The notes under the pieces are model-generated. The model did no database searches. It was not told where the DNA came from and saw only the letters and a program-made list of their open reading frames with translations. Shown piece after piece: positions 1 through 11,958 of a DNA stretch of 64,000 nucleotides (position 1 is its first letter; each line of letters opens with the position of its first letter). The position numbers and the translations under genes were made by a program. This stretch comes from Cycas panzhihuaensis (taxonomy: Eukaryota; Cycadophyta): the NCBI GenBank assembly GCA_023213395.1, contig CM041465.1, forward strand, positions 173,917,741 to 173,981,740. The letters are read 5' to 3'.

Positions 1-1106
1 GGTTCTGTCTCCCTGTTAGATGAATTATCTGCAATTGCTCCCATTAATTCATATCTTGCCACTTCACTGTCAACCGTAGGAGATGCTGGAATACTCAAAT
101 CTAGTGCCCTAAGGACCTCCTCTATCGGAGGTTCACTTCCTTCCTCGACTTCTTCATCTTCCTCTCCACTCGAACTGAGATCCGAATAATCCGCAATGTA
201 GTCTTCATCTGAGTCATTAAAAGAAGTAGATGAGGATTCATTTGTCCCATGTACCATAACAACCTTGCGTTTCTTTGTCTACTCCCTTCTACTCTCCTTT
301 AGTACTTATCGTTGAATCTTCTTTGGTGTAGACGAGTCTTTGTGGAATGCAGAAAGCAGTAAAATCGTTGGATTCCTTGCAACATTAGGTAGATGAAACT
401 TCTCGTAACACAACCCCAACAAGTACAAAGTGAAGTTAAAACTAGATTGTGTTCCTGTAATTAACTAATGGAGTGATGTTTTCATTTTTTTGGAGATGAA
501 AGCAGACCAGTTATAAACTGTGCCCCTCATTATTCCTTGGAGATATGGAGCAGTCCACCATGGCAGTGCCTTACAACGTTGTTCTCCTAACAACTTGGTA
601 CACATTATTATCGCAACAACCATCACGTTTGTAGTTTTTAGATGAGTTACCGGAATGCCTCTTCCCCCATGCTTGGTGTGAAATTCTTTTCTACATATTG
701 CCTTAATGATCTGATCTTTCATTGCAATTGTCAAATTCCCTGTTTTCTTAACCTCCTGCCCTTCCCTCGAAAATCCTGTTAACCTCACTATGTCTTCTTC
801 CATCCTTATAATGTTTCCATTGATTGTTAACATTCTATCTCTGAAATTATACCCTTGTAATACATCCTATAGTTTTTTCGAATTTTTCGAAAAAATTGGT
901 AATGAGGCGGCTTGCACAATCCCTACACTTCCTAATTGTGCCTTCAATAAGGCAATACAATCCTCAGTTGCCAATTTGACCCACTTGTGCAGTACTAGTG
1001 AATCTAGTATCTGCCACATGATATGTCGTCCCTCGATCTCAAATGGCAACTCTGCATCCCTTTCCTCGTCGATCATCTTCCGTGATGATTCGGCAAATGA
1101 CAACAT
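1..1106 (-). pseudogene. G1 additional ORF (aORF) after integrase, partial
   Basis: Sense-strand reading frame downstream of integrase. The ATG is at 1106 and one frame continues to the window edge, broken only by in-frame stops (near 867, 465, 300 and 285) and no frameshift that I see. The middle carries a YNWSAFISKKM segment that lines up with the MNWSEFLSENM segment of the aORFs of G2, G3 and G5, so I read it as a distant homologue. After 257 the product becomes strongly acidic and serine rich (runs of SSS, EEDEEVEEG), like a flexible tail. The family domain is probably the putative plant transposon protein domain (PF20167); function unknown. The end is outside the window. Confidence 0.55.
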
Positions 1107-1263
1107 ACTCTAGGCGAATCTCGCAAATCCAGACATTATCTCTGACAATACATAGGCTTTTCGTAATGCACTTGTCTATCTGCTTCGGTGGCTCCTTGCT
1201 TGGCTCTCTCTTGCTCCATTGCCTTCTCGAGACCCCCCTCATTTTTAAAGAGGGGGGTGTGGT

Positions 1264-1350
1264 TAAAACCCATGGTTTTTTTGCCCAAAACCATGGGCAA
1301 AAACCATAGGCTACCCATGGTTTGGGTGAAACCATGGGCAGTCCTATGGT
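1264..1350. repeat. CCATGG hairpin cluster between G1 integrase and aORF
   Basis: Four CCATGG palindromes (1270, 1291, 1315, 1332) plus an inverted CCATAGG/CCTATGG pair (1304, 1343) in under 90 bases. A 9-bp perfect stem TTTTTGCCC/GGGCAAAAA closes an 8-base loop near 1277-1302. It occupies the same place, between pol and aORF, as the unrelated hairpin arrays of the other gypsy copies. The stretch 1107-1550 holds no credible gene otherwise. Confidence 0.7.
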
Positions 1351-1550
1351 CGGCAGTGTGGTCATCCGGTCTATCGGCCTGCCGCCCGTTGCGGTCGACT
1401 AACCGTCTGGCAGCTCGCCAATCAGTCGCCGGCCAACCGATCAACCTATATATTTTTTTTATTTATACATTTTTTTTAAGGCCCCTGATATAATTATGCC
1501 ATTGATGTGCATCTATTTGCTTTGATCACGTTGGTTACATCAAGCTATGG

Positions 1551-2760
1551 TTATGGTTGTCCTTGTCGTCTTTTATCAGCCTGGTCTTTAATTTTATACA
1601 ATTTGAGTTTCAATCCATTGACCACAATCATTTGCCCGTCCTCATTGATATGTGTTATTTCCACCGAACCATTTTCATAGATTTTTCTGACTATAAACGG
1701 ACCGAGCCAACGAACCTTTAGCTTGCATGGTTTTATGAAGTGTTTGCCATCGTATTTAAGAACCAAATCTCCTTCTTTAAATGTTTTTGGATGTAATTTC
1801 TTGTCATGCCATTCTTTCCTCCGTTGTTGTACTATGTTCATCACCCACTGCACATGTTGTTGTTTTTCATCAAGGACAAGAATGGCTTTCAATCGATTCT
1901 AGGGGCTAGTTGCATCTGGCCATCTTTGTTGAATCGCGATTCTTAGACTTGCCACTATATATTCTATAAGAAGAACTACTTTTGCCCCATAAACTAACTG
2001 AAATGGCGTGTGACCTGTTGAAGTTTTATAGGCAGTCCTAAAAGCCCATAATATTGAATGTAGTTGTTCCGCCCAGTCATTTCTATTTGCATTACATAAA
2101 TTTGTTAGCATTTTCACTATTATCTTATTACTTAATTCTGCTTGTCCGTTGGCTCGTGGGTAATAGGGTGTCGATTTATGATGTGTAATCATAAATTTTT
2201 GAGTTAAACAATAAATTGTTTCTATTATAAAATGTGTTCCCCTATCACTCACCAATTCCAATGGACATCCAAATCTTGTGATAATATTTCCATAGAGAAA
2301 TACAATTGTACTTCGTGCCGAATTGTCTCTAAGTACCTTTGCCTCGACCCACTTTGTGAGATAGTGTGCTGCTACTACAATATATTTTGCCTGGTTTGTT
2401 CATGCAGAATGTTTGAAAGGTCTGATAAAATCTAACCCCCATTGTTCAAAAACTCCTTGAGCCAATGATGGTTGTAAGGGCATAAAATCATGTTTGAGGG
2501 GTTGTCCGTTCGTTAACAAATATCACATGTTGAAAGAAATTCCTTTGTGTCCTTAAATAATTGCTGCCACTATAGTCCTGATAACAATTTTTTCCTGGCT
2601 GTGCTTTTAGGGCCCAAATGGCCACCCGTGATTCCTCTATGAGCTTCATTGAGTATTGTTGGTACTTTCTTTATCAGATCCTTGTGTTGTTGGGAAGGCA
2701 TATCTGTGGGAAACAAGCCCGAACTAAGATATCTTGTTATATCATCATAGCTTGGAGGTG
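1551..2760 (-). pseudogene. G1 integrase
   Basis: Gypsy integrase. The core reads SDRGTHF and later PYYPRANGQAE, the DDE neighbourhood, at 2110-2261. The C-terminal part (1551-1892) has the KVRWLGPF segment of the GPY/F module. No chromodomain follows, as in Tat/Athila-type plant elements. The zinc-binding start lies near 2570-2700 and merges with the RNase H end. Stops and frame breaks (around 1895 and 2262-2569) rule out a working enzyme. Confidence 0.85.
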
Positions 2761-4430
2761 TTATGATTACTTTAAAAAGTTTAGCATCCGGAAAATCACC
2801 GTTTACGCCAAAGGGTTCTTCCCTTGTTTGAATTATTGATAAATGATTAGCAGCCACATGAGTGCACCCTGGTCGAACTATTATTTTGAAGTTGAATTCT
2901 TGTAGCAATAATAACCATTGACTTATTTTGCCTTGTATTTTAGGTTTATTAATCATATATAGAAGGGCTTGATGATCCACAAAAAATGCAAAGGGGTTTG
3001 CTAAAAGGTAGTGTCAGAATTTTTGTACAACGTATATCATTCCTAATGCTTCCCTTTTTGTTGTTGAATAATTCCTCTCTTTTGCATTTAAGCACCTACT
3101 AGCAAAATAGATAGGTAAGTCTAGCTTGTGACTTCCTTCTTGAGCGAGTGCACACCAAATTGCTATCTGTAATGTGTCTACGTGAATATGGAATTCCTTT
3201 ATCCAGTTTGGGTGAGCTAAAATTGGAGTTGTAATAAGTCTGTTTTTAAGGTGCTCGAATGCTTTTTGTTGCTCATTCCCCCAAGTGAAAGTTACACTTT
3301 TTCTTAACAATTCTTCTAAAGAATGTGCAATACGAGCAAATCCTTTTATAAACCGACGGTAGTACCCTATGTGCCCAAGAAAAATTCGTAATTCGGTGCT
3401 ATTTGATGGTGGTGCTAAGTTCATAATAACTTTGATTTTGTCCAAATCCATTTTTAGCCTGCAAGCACATATAATATGTCCTAACAATTTTCCGTACAGA
3501 ACTAAAAACTAACATTTCTCTAGGTTTAGTGATAATCTTGTTTTCTAACAAATTTCCAAACATTCTGTTAATAGTGGAAGGTGATCTTCAATGTTTCCAT
3601 AAATAGACCAATCATCCAAAAACACTTTTACTGATTTTGACGATAATTGATTGAATATATGCATGATTATTCATTGAAAAGTAGTCGGTGCATTACACAA
3701 TCTAAACAGCATGCAGTTGTATGCAAAAATTCCAGTTTGGGTAATACTAATTTGATTATATCCGAAAAAAACATCTAAAAAGGAATACACCTTGTGTCCT
3801 GCCACTTCTTCCAATATAGTATTTGTGAATGGTATAGGAAATGCGTCCTTACAAGTTACTGCGTTTAATTTTCAAAAATCCACACAAATACGTAATTTTC
3901 TATTTTTCTTCAATACTACTACTATTGGAGATACCCAATCACTTGTTTCCACCTTAAAGATGATTTGTGCATCCAACATTTTTCTTAATTTCTGCATCCA
4001 CTTGTTCCGCGTATTTGGGGTTCATTCGATACGGTCTGTGTTTTACTAGTTTTGACACAGATATTAGTTCTATTTTATGTTCGCACAATTCTCTTGGTAT
4101 TCCTCTTAGATCTTGGTATGTCCAGGCAAAAATATCCTTATATTTTATGAAAATTTTTGTTGTTGCTGCAACCAATATTAGATCCCATGTTTTTCCTAAC
4201 ATGACTGTTTGCTTGTTGTGCTCAGTTCCTAGATTTATAAGTTGTTCTGGTGCTTCTCCATAGGAAATTTCATTTTGAAAATTATGTGCCAAATTCTGTA
4301 GTATTGTTTGATTTCCTTTGATAACTTTGTAAAAATGATTGGGATATTCGTGCCGATCATTAATATTTTGGATCCGATAAACAGTTTCATTGTCTAGAGG
4401 TTCCATTTCAACGAGATAACATGAAAACAT
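2761..4430 (-). pseudogene. G1 reverse transcriptase and RNase H
   Basis: Pre-RT linker at 3954-4430 (IFAWTYQDLRGIP, then HRPYRMNPKYAEQV), which is the usual entry into plant gypsy RT. The active-site box reads VFLDDW near 3610-3625, so both aspartates are present with F-L in place of the common Y-x. The thumb and RNase H follow at 3014-3487 (FLGHIGYYRRFI, then HVDTLQIAIWCALAQ). The end of RNase H is at 2840-2980 (DHQALLYMINKP). Frameshifts near 3490 and 3950 and several stops make it a pseudogene. Confidence 0.88.
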
Positions 4431-4563
4431 TTCATAATCTTGCTATTGCCAATAAAGTAATCCACTATTTGAGTCTAATTCGTCTTCAAAACACGCATCC
4501 AAATACAAAACACCTTCAATCGGTTCGCATATATTATCATTGTCAAATATTATACTTAGAGGG

Positions 4564-5114
4564 TGCTCCTCTTTAGTACTGTCAGTACATTCATTATCAT
4601 CGGAAGAACAAGAACTAGAATCTACTAATTTTTCACTTATAGTATGATGATTTAAATTAATTAATTGCTTCTTCCCTTTTTGCTTAATTGTCAAGGTATT
4701 GCACCCCTAGTTCTACAGTACGTGTGCATTTCGTAACCAAGGTTGTCCTAAAAGGGCCTCATAAGGCGGAGGTGTTTCGTCAATCATAGGTATTACAACA
4801 AAATCTGTTACAAATTCTTGATTCCATATCTTTATTTTCTATGCTCACATCATCCCCAGCGGTTGCACGCCATGTTGATCAACCAGTCGTAGTCGAAATG
4901 CAGGGGACCATAACTTGGGTCTACCGATTGCTTCCCAAGTTGTAATTGGTATAATGTTCACTGCAACCCCGCCATGTGCTCCTCTTTAGTATTGTCAGTG
5001 CATTCATTATCATCATCAAAAGAAGAACTAGAATCTACTAATTCTTCACTTATAGTATGATGATTTTAATTAATTAATTGCTTCTTCCCTTTTTGCTTAA
5101 TTGTCAATGTATTG
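4564..5114. repeat. 138-bp direct duplication inside G1 (4564-4701 and 4977-5114)
   Basis: Two near-identical segments in direct orientation, each starting tgctcctctttagta and ending near tgcttaattgtcaa. The second copy sits where the N-terminal half of the protease, with its catalytic aspartate, should be. Protease residues flank it only on the C-terminal side (4740-4975). Copies differ at a handful of sites and by small indels. Confidence 0.85.
4740..4976 (-). pseudogene. G1 aspartic protease remnant (C-terminal half)
   Basis: Frame-broken reading gives AVNIIPITTWEAIGRPKL and, after a break, a YEALLGQPWL segment. These match the protease of the neighbouring gypsy copies (AVNVLP..TWRKLG and YPALLGRPWL). 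The catalytic Asp motif expected just upstream (right on this strand) is replaced by the 138-bp duplication, so the enzyme is lost. Confidence 0.7.
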
Positions 5115-5451
5115 TTGATTTACTCATGATGCACACTTTTGCTATCATTCTCCCTATTCTTCGTGTCTTAATTTGTCATATATAGTCCTCAAATGCTTGT
5201 ACTAACAATCTATTGTTCTCGAGTAATGATGACAATTTGATGGTTATCTCTTTTTGTAAAATTTGCTCCAAGATTGAGGAAAGAATTCGAGTATTACCCT
5301 TATGTGTTGTATCATCTTCTATTGTCATTAGTTCCATCAGTCTATTTTTTGTTGGTTCTGCAAGTTGGGATTTTGTCAAAGCCGCCTCGTGTTCCTGTTT
5401 CTGGAGTGCTTGTATTAACTCCTTGGCTTGACTTGATCATTCTTTCTCCTT

Positions 5452-6830
5452 TCAAGGTTCTGGATACTCTGATTGCTTAGCCCTCCTTGTATACACTGCA
5501 TATGTTGGCAACATTTGTACTTCATATTCCGCAATTACTCCTACTAGATTGACATTTTTGTTTTGTTGTTTCGGATAATGGTCATCATCATGGTCACCTG
5601 ATCTGCACAAACGACATAATGTCGGGACGTTATTTTCTGGGTTGGGACAGTCTCTACTAAAGTATCCCCACAATTTACACTAAACGCATTGCACCATAGG
5701 CCGACCTTGAGAGTTTCGTTGCACTGGTCACCCTCGACACCCCCTTCAAAGAGGCGGTTTATTCCTCTCTTGTCGAGTAAAGAAGACGTCTCGGTCTTGT
5801 CTACTGCATGCACAAATATTGAATCCACATTCATCAGTATCATGATTACACATTTTGCAGATGTGGCAATACTTGAATCCTTGATTGTCTGGACACTCTG
5901 ACTCCATATGGCCTTTGGTACAACATTTGACGCACCATATATGGCGTCGTTCTTTAGGTTGATTTTGTGTAAATCTTTGAACATTCTCATCAAATCTTCC
6001 CTCAGAGCTTCTATGGAGGATTCTTCTTTTATTTCAACTTCACTTATCTTTTCTTGGTGCCAAGCTTCTACTTTCTCCTTGATTTCAAGAATCATAACTC
6101 AGTCTACTGCTTCTTGATATGATGCAGGAGAGACGACCTGTAACTTGCTTCTATATTTCGGAAGTAATCCTTCTAGAAACCATCTCTTTCTCAGCCCATC
6201 TGTTACTTCACTTTCCATTTTCTTTATTAAATTGTTTAACCTTATGTTGTAGCTTCTTACTGTTTCCTTGGGTTCTTACTTCAGATTGTAGATTTGATCC
6301 ACCACCTCGCTATCATCTCACAATAGTTTGAATTCTTTTTCAAATGCTTCTCGTTAGGAAGACCAATTCTTGAAATGTCCTTCTTTGAATTCCTTAAACC
6401 AATCATTTACGACGTCCCATAGTGTGGCTGAAAATGAATGTATCCAAATGTCTTTGTCAATCTCACCATTGGCCATCCATATTGTTTCGCAGACATTACA
6501 ATGTTTGGTTGGATCTTCATCTGCCTTCTCGTTAAAAGTTGGCAATTTTGCTTCGCCTCTCCTTTCACTGTTGTGGATGATGTCGCCATTATTGTTGTTG
6601 TTGCTTCCAATGATTTTGTTGGTGTTCTTATGTGCTTAAGTTGTTGTATTCTTTGTTGTCGAAATTCGTCTGTAAGCTTCTTTTTTTTTTCTACATTCGT
6701 AATAGTTTCCAAATCTTGCCCTTTTTGGCTTTGGGTTGGGTTGTTCTTCATCTTGACCTTGTATGAAGGCTTGCTCCTTTTCACATAAACTCAGAGGTAC
6801 GAACGCTTCCCCGATCTCTTTTAAGTCCAC
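5452..6830 (-). pseudogene. G1 gag (capsid and zinc knuckle)
   Basis: Nucleocapsid/capsid remnant. At 6354-6545 the reading has EDPTKH, then WIHSFSATLWDVVNDWFKEF, a typical retrotransposon gag core with the sL.g.A..W pattern. Near 5560-5680 there are two knuckle-like stretches, YFSRDCPNP and CRLCRSGDHDDDHYP (last Cys lost). The N-terminal part is 6636-6830. The frame changes several times between 5540 and 6410. Gag would package the element RNA; this copy cannot be translated through. Confidence 0.75.
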
Positions 6831-7263
6831 CTCCGATCCGTGTTTCTACTTCTAGGCCTACCAGACCTCTTGTCCTCTTTCAATTATCGACCAATCGATC
6901 TATGTTAATGTTCCTAACCCCTGTTGTCTCAACGTACACAAGTGATCAGATTGACTTAGTTGTATTTGTTGGTTCACGTCTTGCTTAAATACATAAGTTG
7001 TTTGTTCCATGTCATGCATTAGAACGAAGGTGTTCAACGATGTTCATAAGCATCACCGGTTATTGAATGACAACATCATCAAGATACTGCTCGATAATGC
7101 CTTTCCGCAACAAATAAGGTTTCAACTGAAGTATGATCCTGAAATCTTCTTCTGAAAACTGAACGAAGTTTAATTCGCCCAGTGCAATTTGGTTTCTGTA
7201 ATGATTACGGATCGTCATCTGTATCTATCTTGTCTTCCTCATCTTTTCCCTCATTCCTAGGTT

Positions 7264-7276
7264 GGGAATGGCGCCA
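7264..7276 (-). promoter_or_regulatory. G1 primer binding site, tRNA-Asp-like
   Basis: Two bases inside the LTR end, the minus strand reads TGGCGCCATTCCC. The first seven bases match the 3' end complement of plant tRNA-Asp (TGGCGCC..), common in Tat/Athila elements; the rest is degenerate. This differs from the tRNA-Glu site of the other gypsy copies. Confidence 0.65.
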
Positions 7277-7278
7277 AA

Positions 7279-7667
7279 TGTTTAATTGTATGAATATACA
7301 AGTTTGTACTAGTAAGAGAGGAAGAGAGAATGTTGCAACACGATCAATCCACATATGCTCAACACCATGTACACAATATATATACAATATCTCACAACAT
7401 AACAACATCGACATATAAAGAAGCACAACACAATATGCACAATGTCACTTATATCAAAACTCGATGTACAGAAGTTAGATGTGATCATCCCAAGCAAAAC
7501 TCAGAACCATTTGCTAGGATCAAGATACGTCGCATCGCATACCCCACATTTGCCCCTATTACATATATATACATATCTGAACCGACATATGTCGTTTAGT
7601 AACTAACTGAAACTAACTCAAAACTAATTTCTTTTGACGACATAATTAACAAAATTGATGCCTAACA
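7279..7667 (-). repeat. G1 5' LTR
   Basis: Bounded on the minus strand by TGTTAGGC..(7667) and ..TTAAACA (7279), i.e. TGTT/AACA ends, 389 bp. The primer site follows two bases inside. It contains an AT-rich stretch with TATATATAC near 7377. The outer flank is copia RNase H, with candidate target bases ATGTT at 7668-7672; the partner LTR is outside the window so the duplication cannot be confirmed. Confidence 0.8.
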
Positions 7668-7689
7668 ATGTTTGTTGGTTCCTCCTCGC

Positions 7690-8940
7690 TAGGATAGTAT
7701 CGACTCTACCTCCTTGTTCTGTTCCTTTTCCCAAATGTAGTGATGACGGACCTCTATACGTTTCGTTTGACCATGAAAAACTAAATTATATCAAGCTTGA
7801 TGGCACTTTGATTGTCATAAAAGAATGTCATAGGTGGTTGTTGAGGCTATCTAAGTTTTTCTAGGAGCTATCAGAGCCATATGGCTTCACAGATGGTGTT
7901 GATTGCTACTTTATATTTAGCTTCAGTGGATGATAAGGCAATTGTCTGCTATTTCTTGCTACTCCGGATATCATTCTTAAACCTAGACTAAAACAATATC
8001 CTAAAATGGATTTTCTTTAATTAGCTTCTCCTGCCTAGTCTAAGTCCCTACTAGTTCAATCTTTTGATTTCTTGAATATTTTACACCATGATTGATTGTC
8101 CCTTTGACATATCTCAACATCCTTTTTGCAACCTACCAATGGGATTCCTTAGGTGATGCCATGAATCTAGAGATTATCCCGATTGCAAAGACAAGACTCG
8201 GTTGTGTCGTAGTCAAGCATATCATACTACCAACTACTTTCTTATACAAGGTTGCATCCATCAGCTATAATTTTGTTTCCAATTTTCACTGGTGTGGATA
8301 CAGGTTTGCACTTTGACATGTTAAATTCTTGTAGAGTTTTCTTCGCATATTTTGACTAGGACAAAAATATGCTTATTGCTCTTTGATCAACCTCTAGCCC
8401 CAAATAATAAAGCAAAAGACCCATATCTACCATCTCAAGGGAGACACTAAACATGCTTCTGGCGGACTGAATGTTTTCATCACTTCCTATGATAATAAAA
8501 TTGTCCATATATAGAACCAATATGGTGATTAGATCCACCTTGCCTAATTTGATGTATAGGCTAGGGTCTAAGCTGCTCTTAACGAATCCTATCTATTTGA
8601 CATGATGATCATTTTTTGCATTCCATGATCATGGGGCTTGTTTTATAGCCAGTACAAAGCTTTCCTGAGTCTACAGACTACGTGCTCCCATCCTTTTTTG
8701 GCATACCCTATAGGTTGTTCCATGTATACCTCTTACTCTAGCTCCCCATTCAGAAAAGCATTTTTTACATCCATTTGGTATACCGCCCATCTTTGTTGAG
8801 TTGCTAGTGCCAAAATTGCCTTGATAGTGATCTTCTTTGCTACTAGAGCAAATGTTTCTTCATAGTGTAATCCCTTGATCTGAGTGAGCCCCTTAAGCCA
8901 CCAATCAAGCTTTGTACTTGTCAATGGGTCCATCTGATTT
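7690..8940 (-). pseudogene. C1 copia RT and RNase H
   Basis: RT entry at 8733-8933 (HYEETFALVAK, then YQMDVKNAFLNGELE). The active site at 8356-8538 reads LYMDNFIIIGSD, so the usual YVDD is YMDN and the second catalytic Asp is gone. RNase H follows with a degraded STEAEY-like box near 7900 and an FHGQTKRIEVRHHYI segment near 7740-7800, ending at the G1 insertion. Multiple stops and frame breaks. Confidence 0.85.
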
Positions 8941-9639
8941 CTCCTTGGCTTTGTATACCCATTTACAACTTATAATAGGTTTGTTTTAAGCAACTTCAAC
9001 TGGATAGATTCCAAGTATCATTCTTATGGATAACATGTAGTTTTTCTTTTATGGCCCCTAACCACTTCCTATCTATTTGTGCTTCTTCATAGGTTTGTAG
9101 TTCTAAATTAAAGATTAGAGCCTGTTGGATTTGGTTCTTTTTCTTCCCCCAATTCCCATTTCATCACTGCTCAATATACCAGAATCTTGCATTGTTTTTA
9201 GGTACCATTTTGGTAGCCTATTGATGGGAGTGGGTGTTGCTTCTTCTTCAACAGGTCCTCCCAAAATTTCCTCAATAGGCCCTTCTACAATTTCTTCTTC
9301 TATGGATTTTGGTTCAACTTCTTCACTTTGTCTCTATGTGACTTCAAAGGATTGTGACTCTGGATTTTGATCTTTTGGAGTCTTCCCTGTAGAGAACGGT
9401 ATTTCTATTAGATTTCGTACAAAATATTCATCAAAGGTGACATCTCTATTTGTAATTATTTTGTTGGATCTAGGGTCCATACATCTGTAAGTCCTTGATT
9501 TTTCATTGTATCACATAAAAATGCATTTTATGCATTTATCATTTAACTTCTTCCATTTCTCCTTTAGAATATGCACATATACAATGCTTCCAAAATTCCT
9601 CCTATGGTCGATATTAGGTTTCTTACTTAACTAGGCTTC

Positions 9640-10330
9640 TTCAGGCATTATTCCTTACAAGGCCTTTGTTAGACACCTAGTTAGAAGATAAACAATTGTG
9701 CTTACAACTTCTGCCCAATAAATATTGGACACACTTTTGCCTTTTAGCATGCTCCTAGCCATCTTAATGATGGTCTAATTCTTGCATTCTGCTACTCCAT
9801 TAGATTGAGGAGTGTATGCCATGGTGAGTTGCCTTTCTATGCCATGATCTTTGAAATATTTATAAAAACTATTACAAGTGAATTCGCCTCCATTGTTAGT
9901 TCTTAAGATTTTCATCTTCTTCTCACTTTCCTTTTCAACTTGAGCACAAAAAACGTTAAAAATTTTAAGAGCTTCAGATTTTTCATTAATAAAATAGAAC
10001 CAAGCCTTCCTCAAATAGTTATCTATGAATTAAGTAGCAGTTGACCCCTCCAACAGATAGTTATGTTATCGGTGCACATATGTCACTATGAATTAGTTCT
10101 AGTTTGACCTGAGATCTCCAAGAACGCTCCTAAAATTTTATTCTTTGTTATTTCCCTAACATGCAACCTTCACATACAACTTTAAGAACTAAAATTTTGG
10201 AAGTCCATTCACCATCTTTAATTTTGAGAGCATGGAAAGGCTCTCATAAGACAAGTGCCCATACCTTAAATGCCAAATTTCATTATTGTCAACTTTATCA
10301 CTTACAAAAGAGCTTGAGTAGCTAAGTTAG
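9640..10330 (-). pseudogene. C1 copia integrase
   Basis: A zinc-binding region (CEGCMLGK near 10160-10180) precedes the catalytic core. The core at 9775-10014 has ILRTNNGGEF, where the canonical motif is LR(S/T)DNGGEF, so the second catalytic Asp is Asn. Then come YTPQSNGVAE with the third catalytic residue. Stops break the frame between the two parts. Confidence 0.82.
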
Positions 10331-10599
10331 CTAGAAATTTGTGAAGGTCATCTACTTCTATCCCTTCTCTTATGACCTTGTAGTCCTAGTTTCTATCCAG
10401 GATAAGACATTTCCCATCTTCAAACTCAAACTTGAGATTTTTCTTGCTCATTTGGGATACAAACAACAAATTCTTTTTAAGTCCTTAAAGATACAAAACA
10501 TTCCCTACTTTCTTGACATCACCACCTTTTATTTTTATAAGAATAGTTCCTACAACTTGGATGGAGCGAGCAATGTTATCTCCAAGTTCCATTGCAGCA

Positions 10600-11566
10600 T
10601 TTGTTTCATATTTTTTGACACTCTTGAACCAATCACGCTCGAGCATCATATGGGGAGATGCTCCAAAATCAATATACCAGTTGTCCTTGGAGGTGATCTA
10701 AAATGACCAAGCTACAACAAAGGCTATTTCTTCGAGTTCATCCTCTCCTTTTTTGTTATTGTACTTTCTAGAAACTTTCTTTCCTCGTGCTACATCTGCC
10801 CTCCTCATCCTACAATCTTTGGCATAGCATCCATGTTTGTCACAATAGAAACAAGTGATTCTTCGAGGCATGTTTCTTGGATTGTTGCTTCTATCATGGA
10901 TTTGGTTTGCAGTGTTCTTTCCTCCCTACAAGTTAGCTCTTTCTAATATTTTAACTTTAATAGCAAACACATTTTCTACCTCAATTTCCTCTTCAAAACT
11001 TCTCTATTTTTATTTTTGACGCAAAATATGACCCCACAAAACCTCAACTTTTAATTTTTTAAGATCACAAAAAAAGTTAGTAGTCACAAAATGCTCATAG
11101 AATTTGGGCAGCTTATTTAGAGTTAGTCACACCAACCCTTCTTCAAAAAGTACTCCTACTACAGCAAGTTGCTCTCTTAGCCCTTTAATCTTTGTGATGA
11201 ATGCAGATGCACTTTCATTCTCCTCCATTTTTACATGGTACGATTCATCTTTTAATGCAAGAATTCTAGCAACATTTTTTTGTGCATAAAGGGAAGCCAA
11301 AATTACCCATGCTTCGTGAGTTGTATTGGCAGAGGTGACATGTGGAATCATATGGTCAAGGACAGAAAGAATAATGGTTGCTAATTAATATATGTCTCTT
11401 TCCTCAAAGATTTTTGCCTTAGTAGGATCAGTGAGTTTCATAACCACTTTCTCTGTCTGATCCCAAGTTCCTTTTGCAAACAAAATGCCTTTCATCTTCC
11501 CTTTTCATGCATTATGGTTATTTCTAGTTAATCTATCTTCCTCAAATAGAAAGTATACAGGCGCCA
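10600..11566 (-). pseudogene. C1 copia gag and protease
   Basis: Gag starts at ATG 11566 (MAPVYFLFEEDRLTRNN). It has a UBN2-type gag core at 11127-11351 (HEAWVILASLYAQKN, then LREQLAVVGV). The zinc knuckle near 10800-10860 reads CFYCDKHGCYAKDC, where the conserved His is Cys. The protease near 10650-10690 reads IDFGASPHM, where DSGA is DFGA. Gag would form the particle and protease would cut the polyprotein; several stops prevent both. Confidence 0.8.
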
Positions 11567-11958
11567 TGGTGAAAATTTGAAAAGAAAACAAAAATTTCTA
11601 TGATGAGACTGGTTTGTATGGAATTGTATAGAATTAGGTTAAAAAAAAACAAAAATGTAGAATTGTTCTCTATGATGGCATCATTTCAAATCTATAAACA
11701 GATTTTGAATTCGAGGTTTGATCCGAGGAAAAAAAGGCTTATGAGTGTGCAGTAGCAACTAGGGTTTTATGCCCTTTTTTGCTTGTTTTTCATCACATAG
11801 TGCTCAAAGCCCTACAAATTAGCACTTTCGACCTCTTCTAGATGAAGAGAATGATTTTAGAAAAGCCCTGTAAAAGTGCTTAAATACTTTTTAATCTCCA
11901 AAAAAGCAAATCGATGGCTAAAACCCTTTTTAATCTTAGATGGCCTAAATACTTTTTA
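11567..11958 (-). other. C1 leader and presumed 5' LTR, boundaries not found
   Basis: No coding sequence recognised. AT-rich, with a short repeated motif aaatactttttaatct at about 11887 and 11947. It lies between C1 gag and the first recognisable GX codons (IFGNGS.., from ~11959). Confidence 0.4.

Larger units (their letters stand above)
1..7667 (-). mobile_element. G1: Ty3/gypsy LTR retrotransposon, left end outside window
   Basis: Minus-strand element read from right to left as LTR, primer site, gag, protease remnant, RT, RNase H, integrase, hairpin spacer, aORF. The domain order RT-RNase H-integrase makes it Ty3/gypsy. Only the 5' LTR (7279-7667) lies in the window; the aORF runs off position 1, so the 3' LTR is outside. 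The sequence on its right is copia RNase H that stops abruptly at the LTR, so G1 is an insertion in copia C1. It is divergent from the other gypsy copies here: different LTR, different primer site and no second capsid region. Many stops make it non-coding as a whole. Confidence 0.9.
7668..11958 (-). mobile_element. C1: Ty1/copia fragment interrupted by G1
   Basis: Minus-strand copia with order gag (11565), protease, integrase, RT, RNase H (to ~7690). RNase H stops at the G1 LTR just short of its last conserved block, so the rest of C1 lies left of G1, outside the window. On the right, C1 gives way near 11958 to the integrase end of gypsy GX. Bases 11600-11958 should be its leader and 5' LTR. 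I see no clean LTR boundary; a degenerate tRNA-Met-like primer site is possible near 11670. Stops throughout. Confidence 0.85.
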
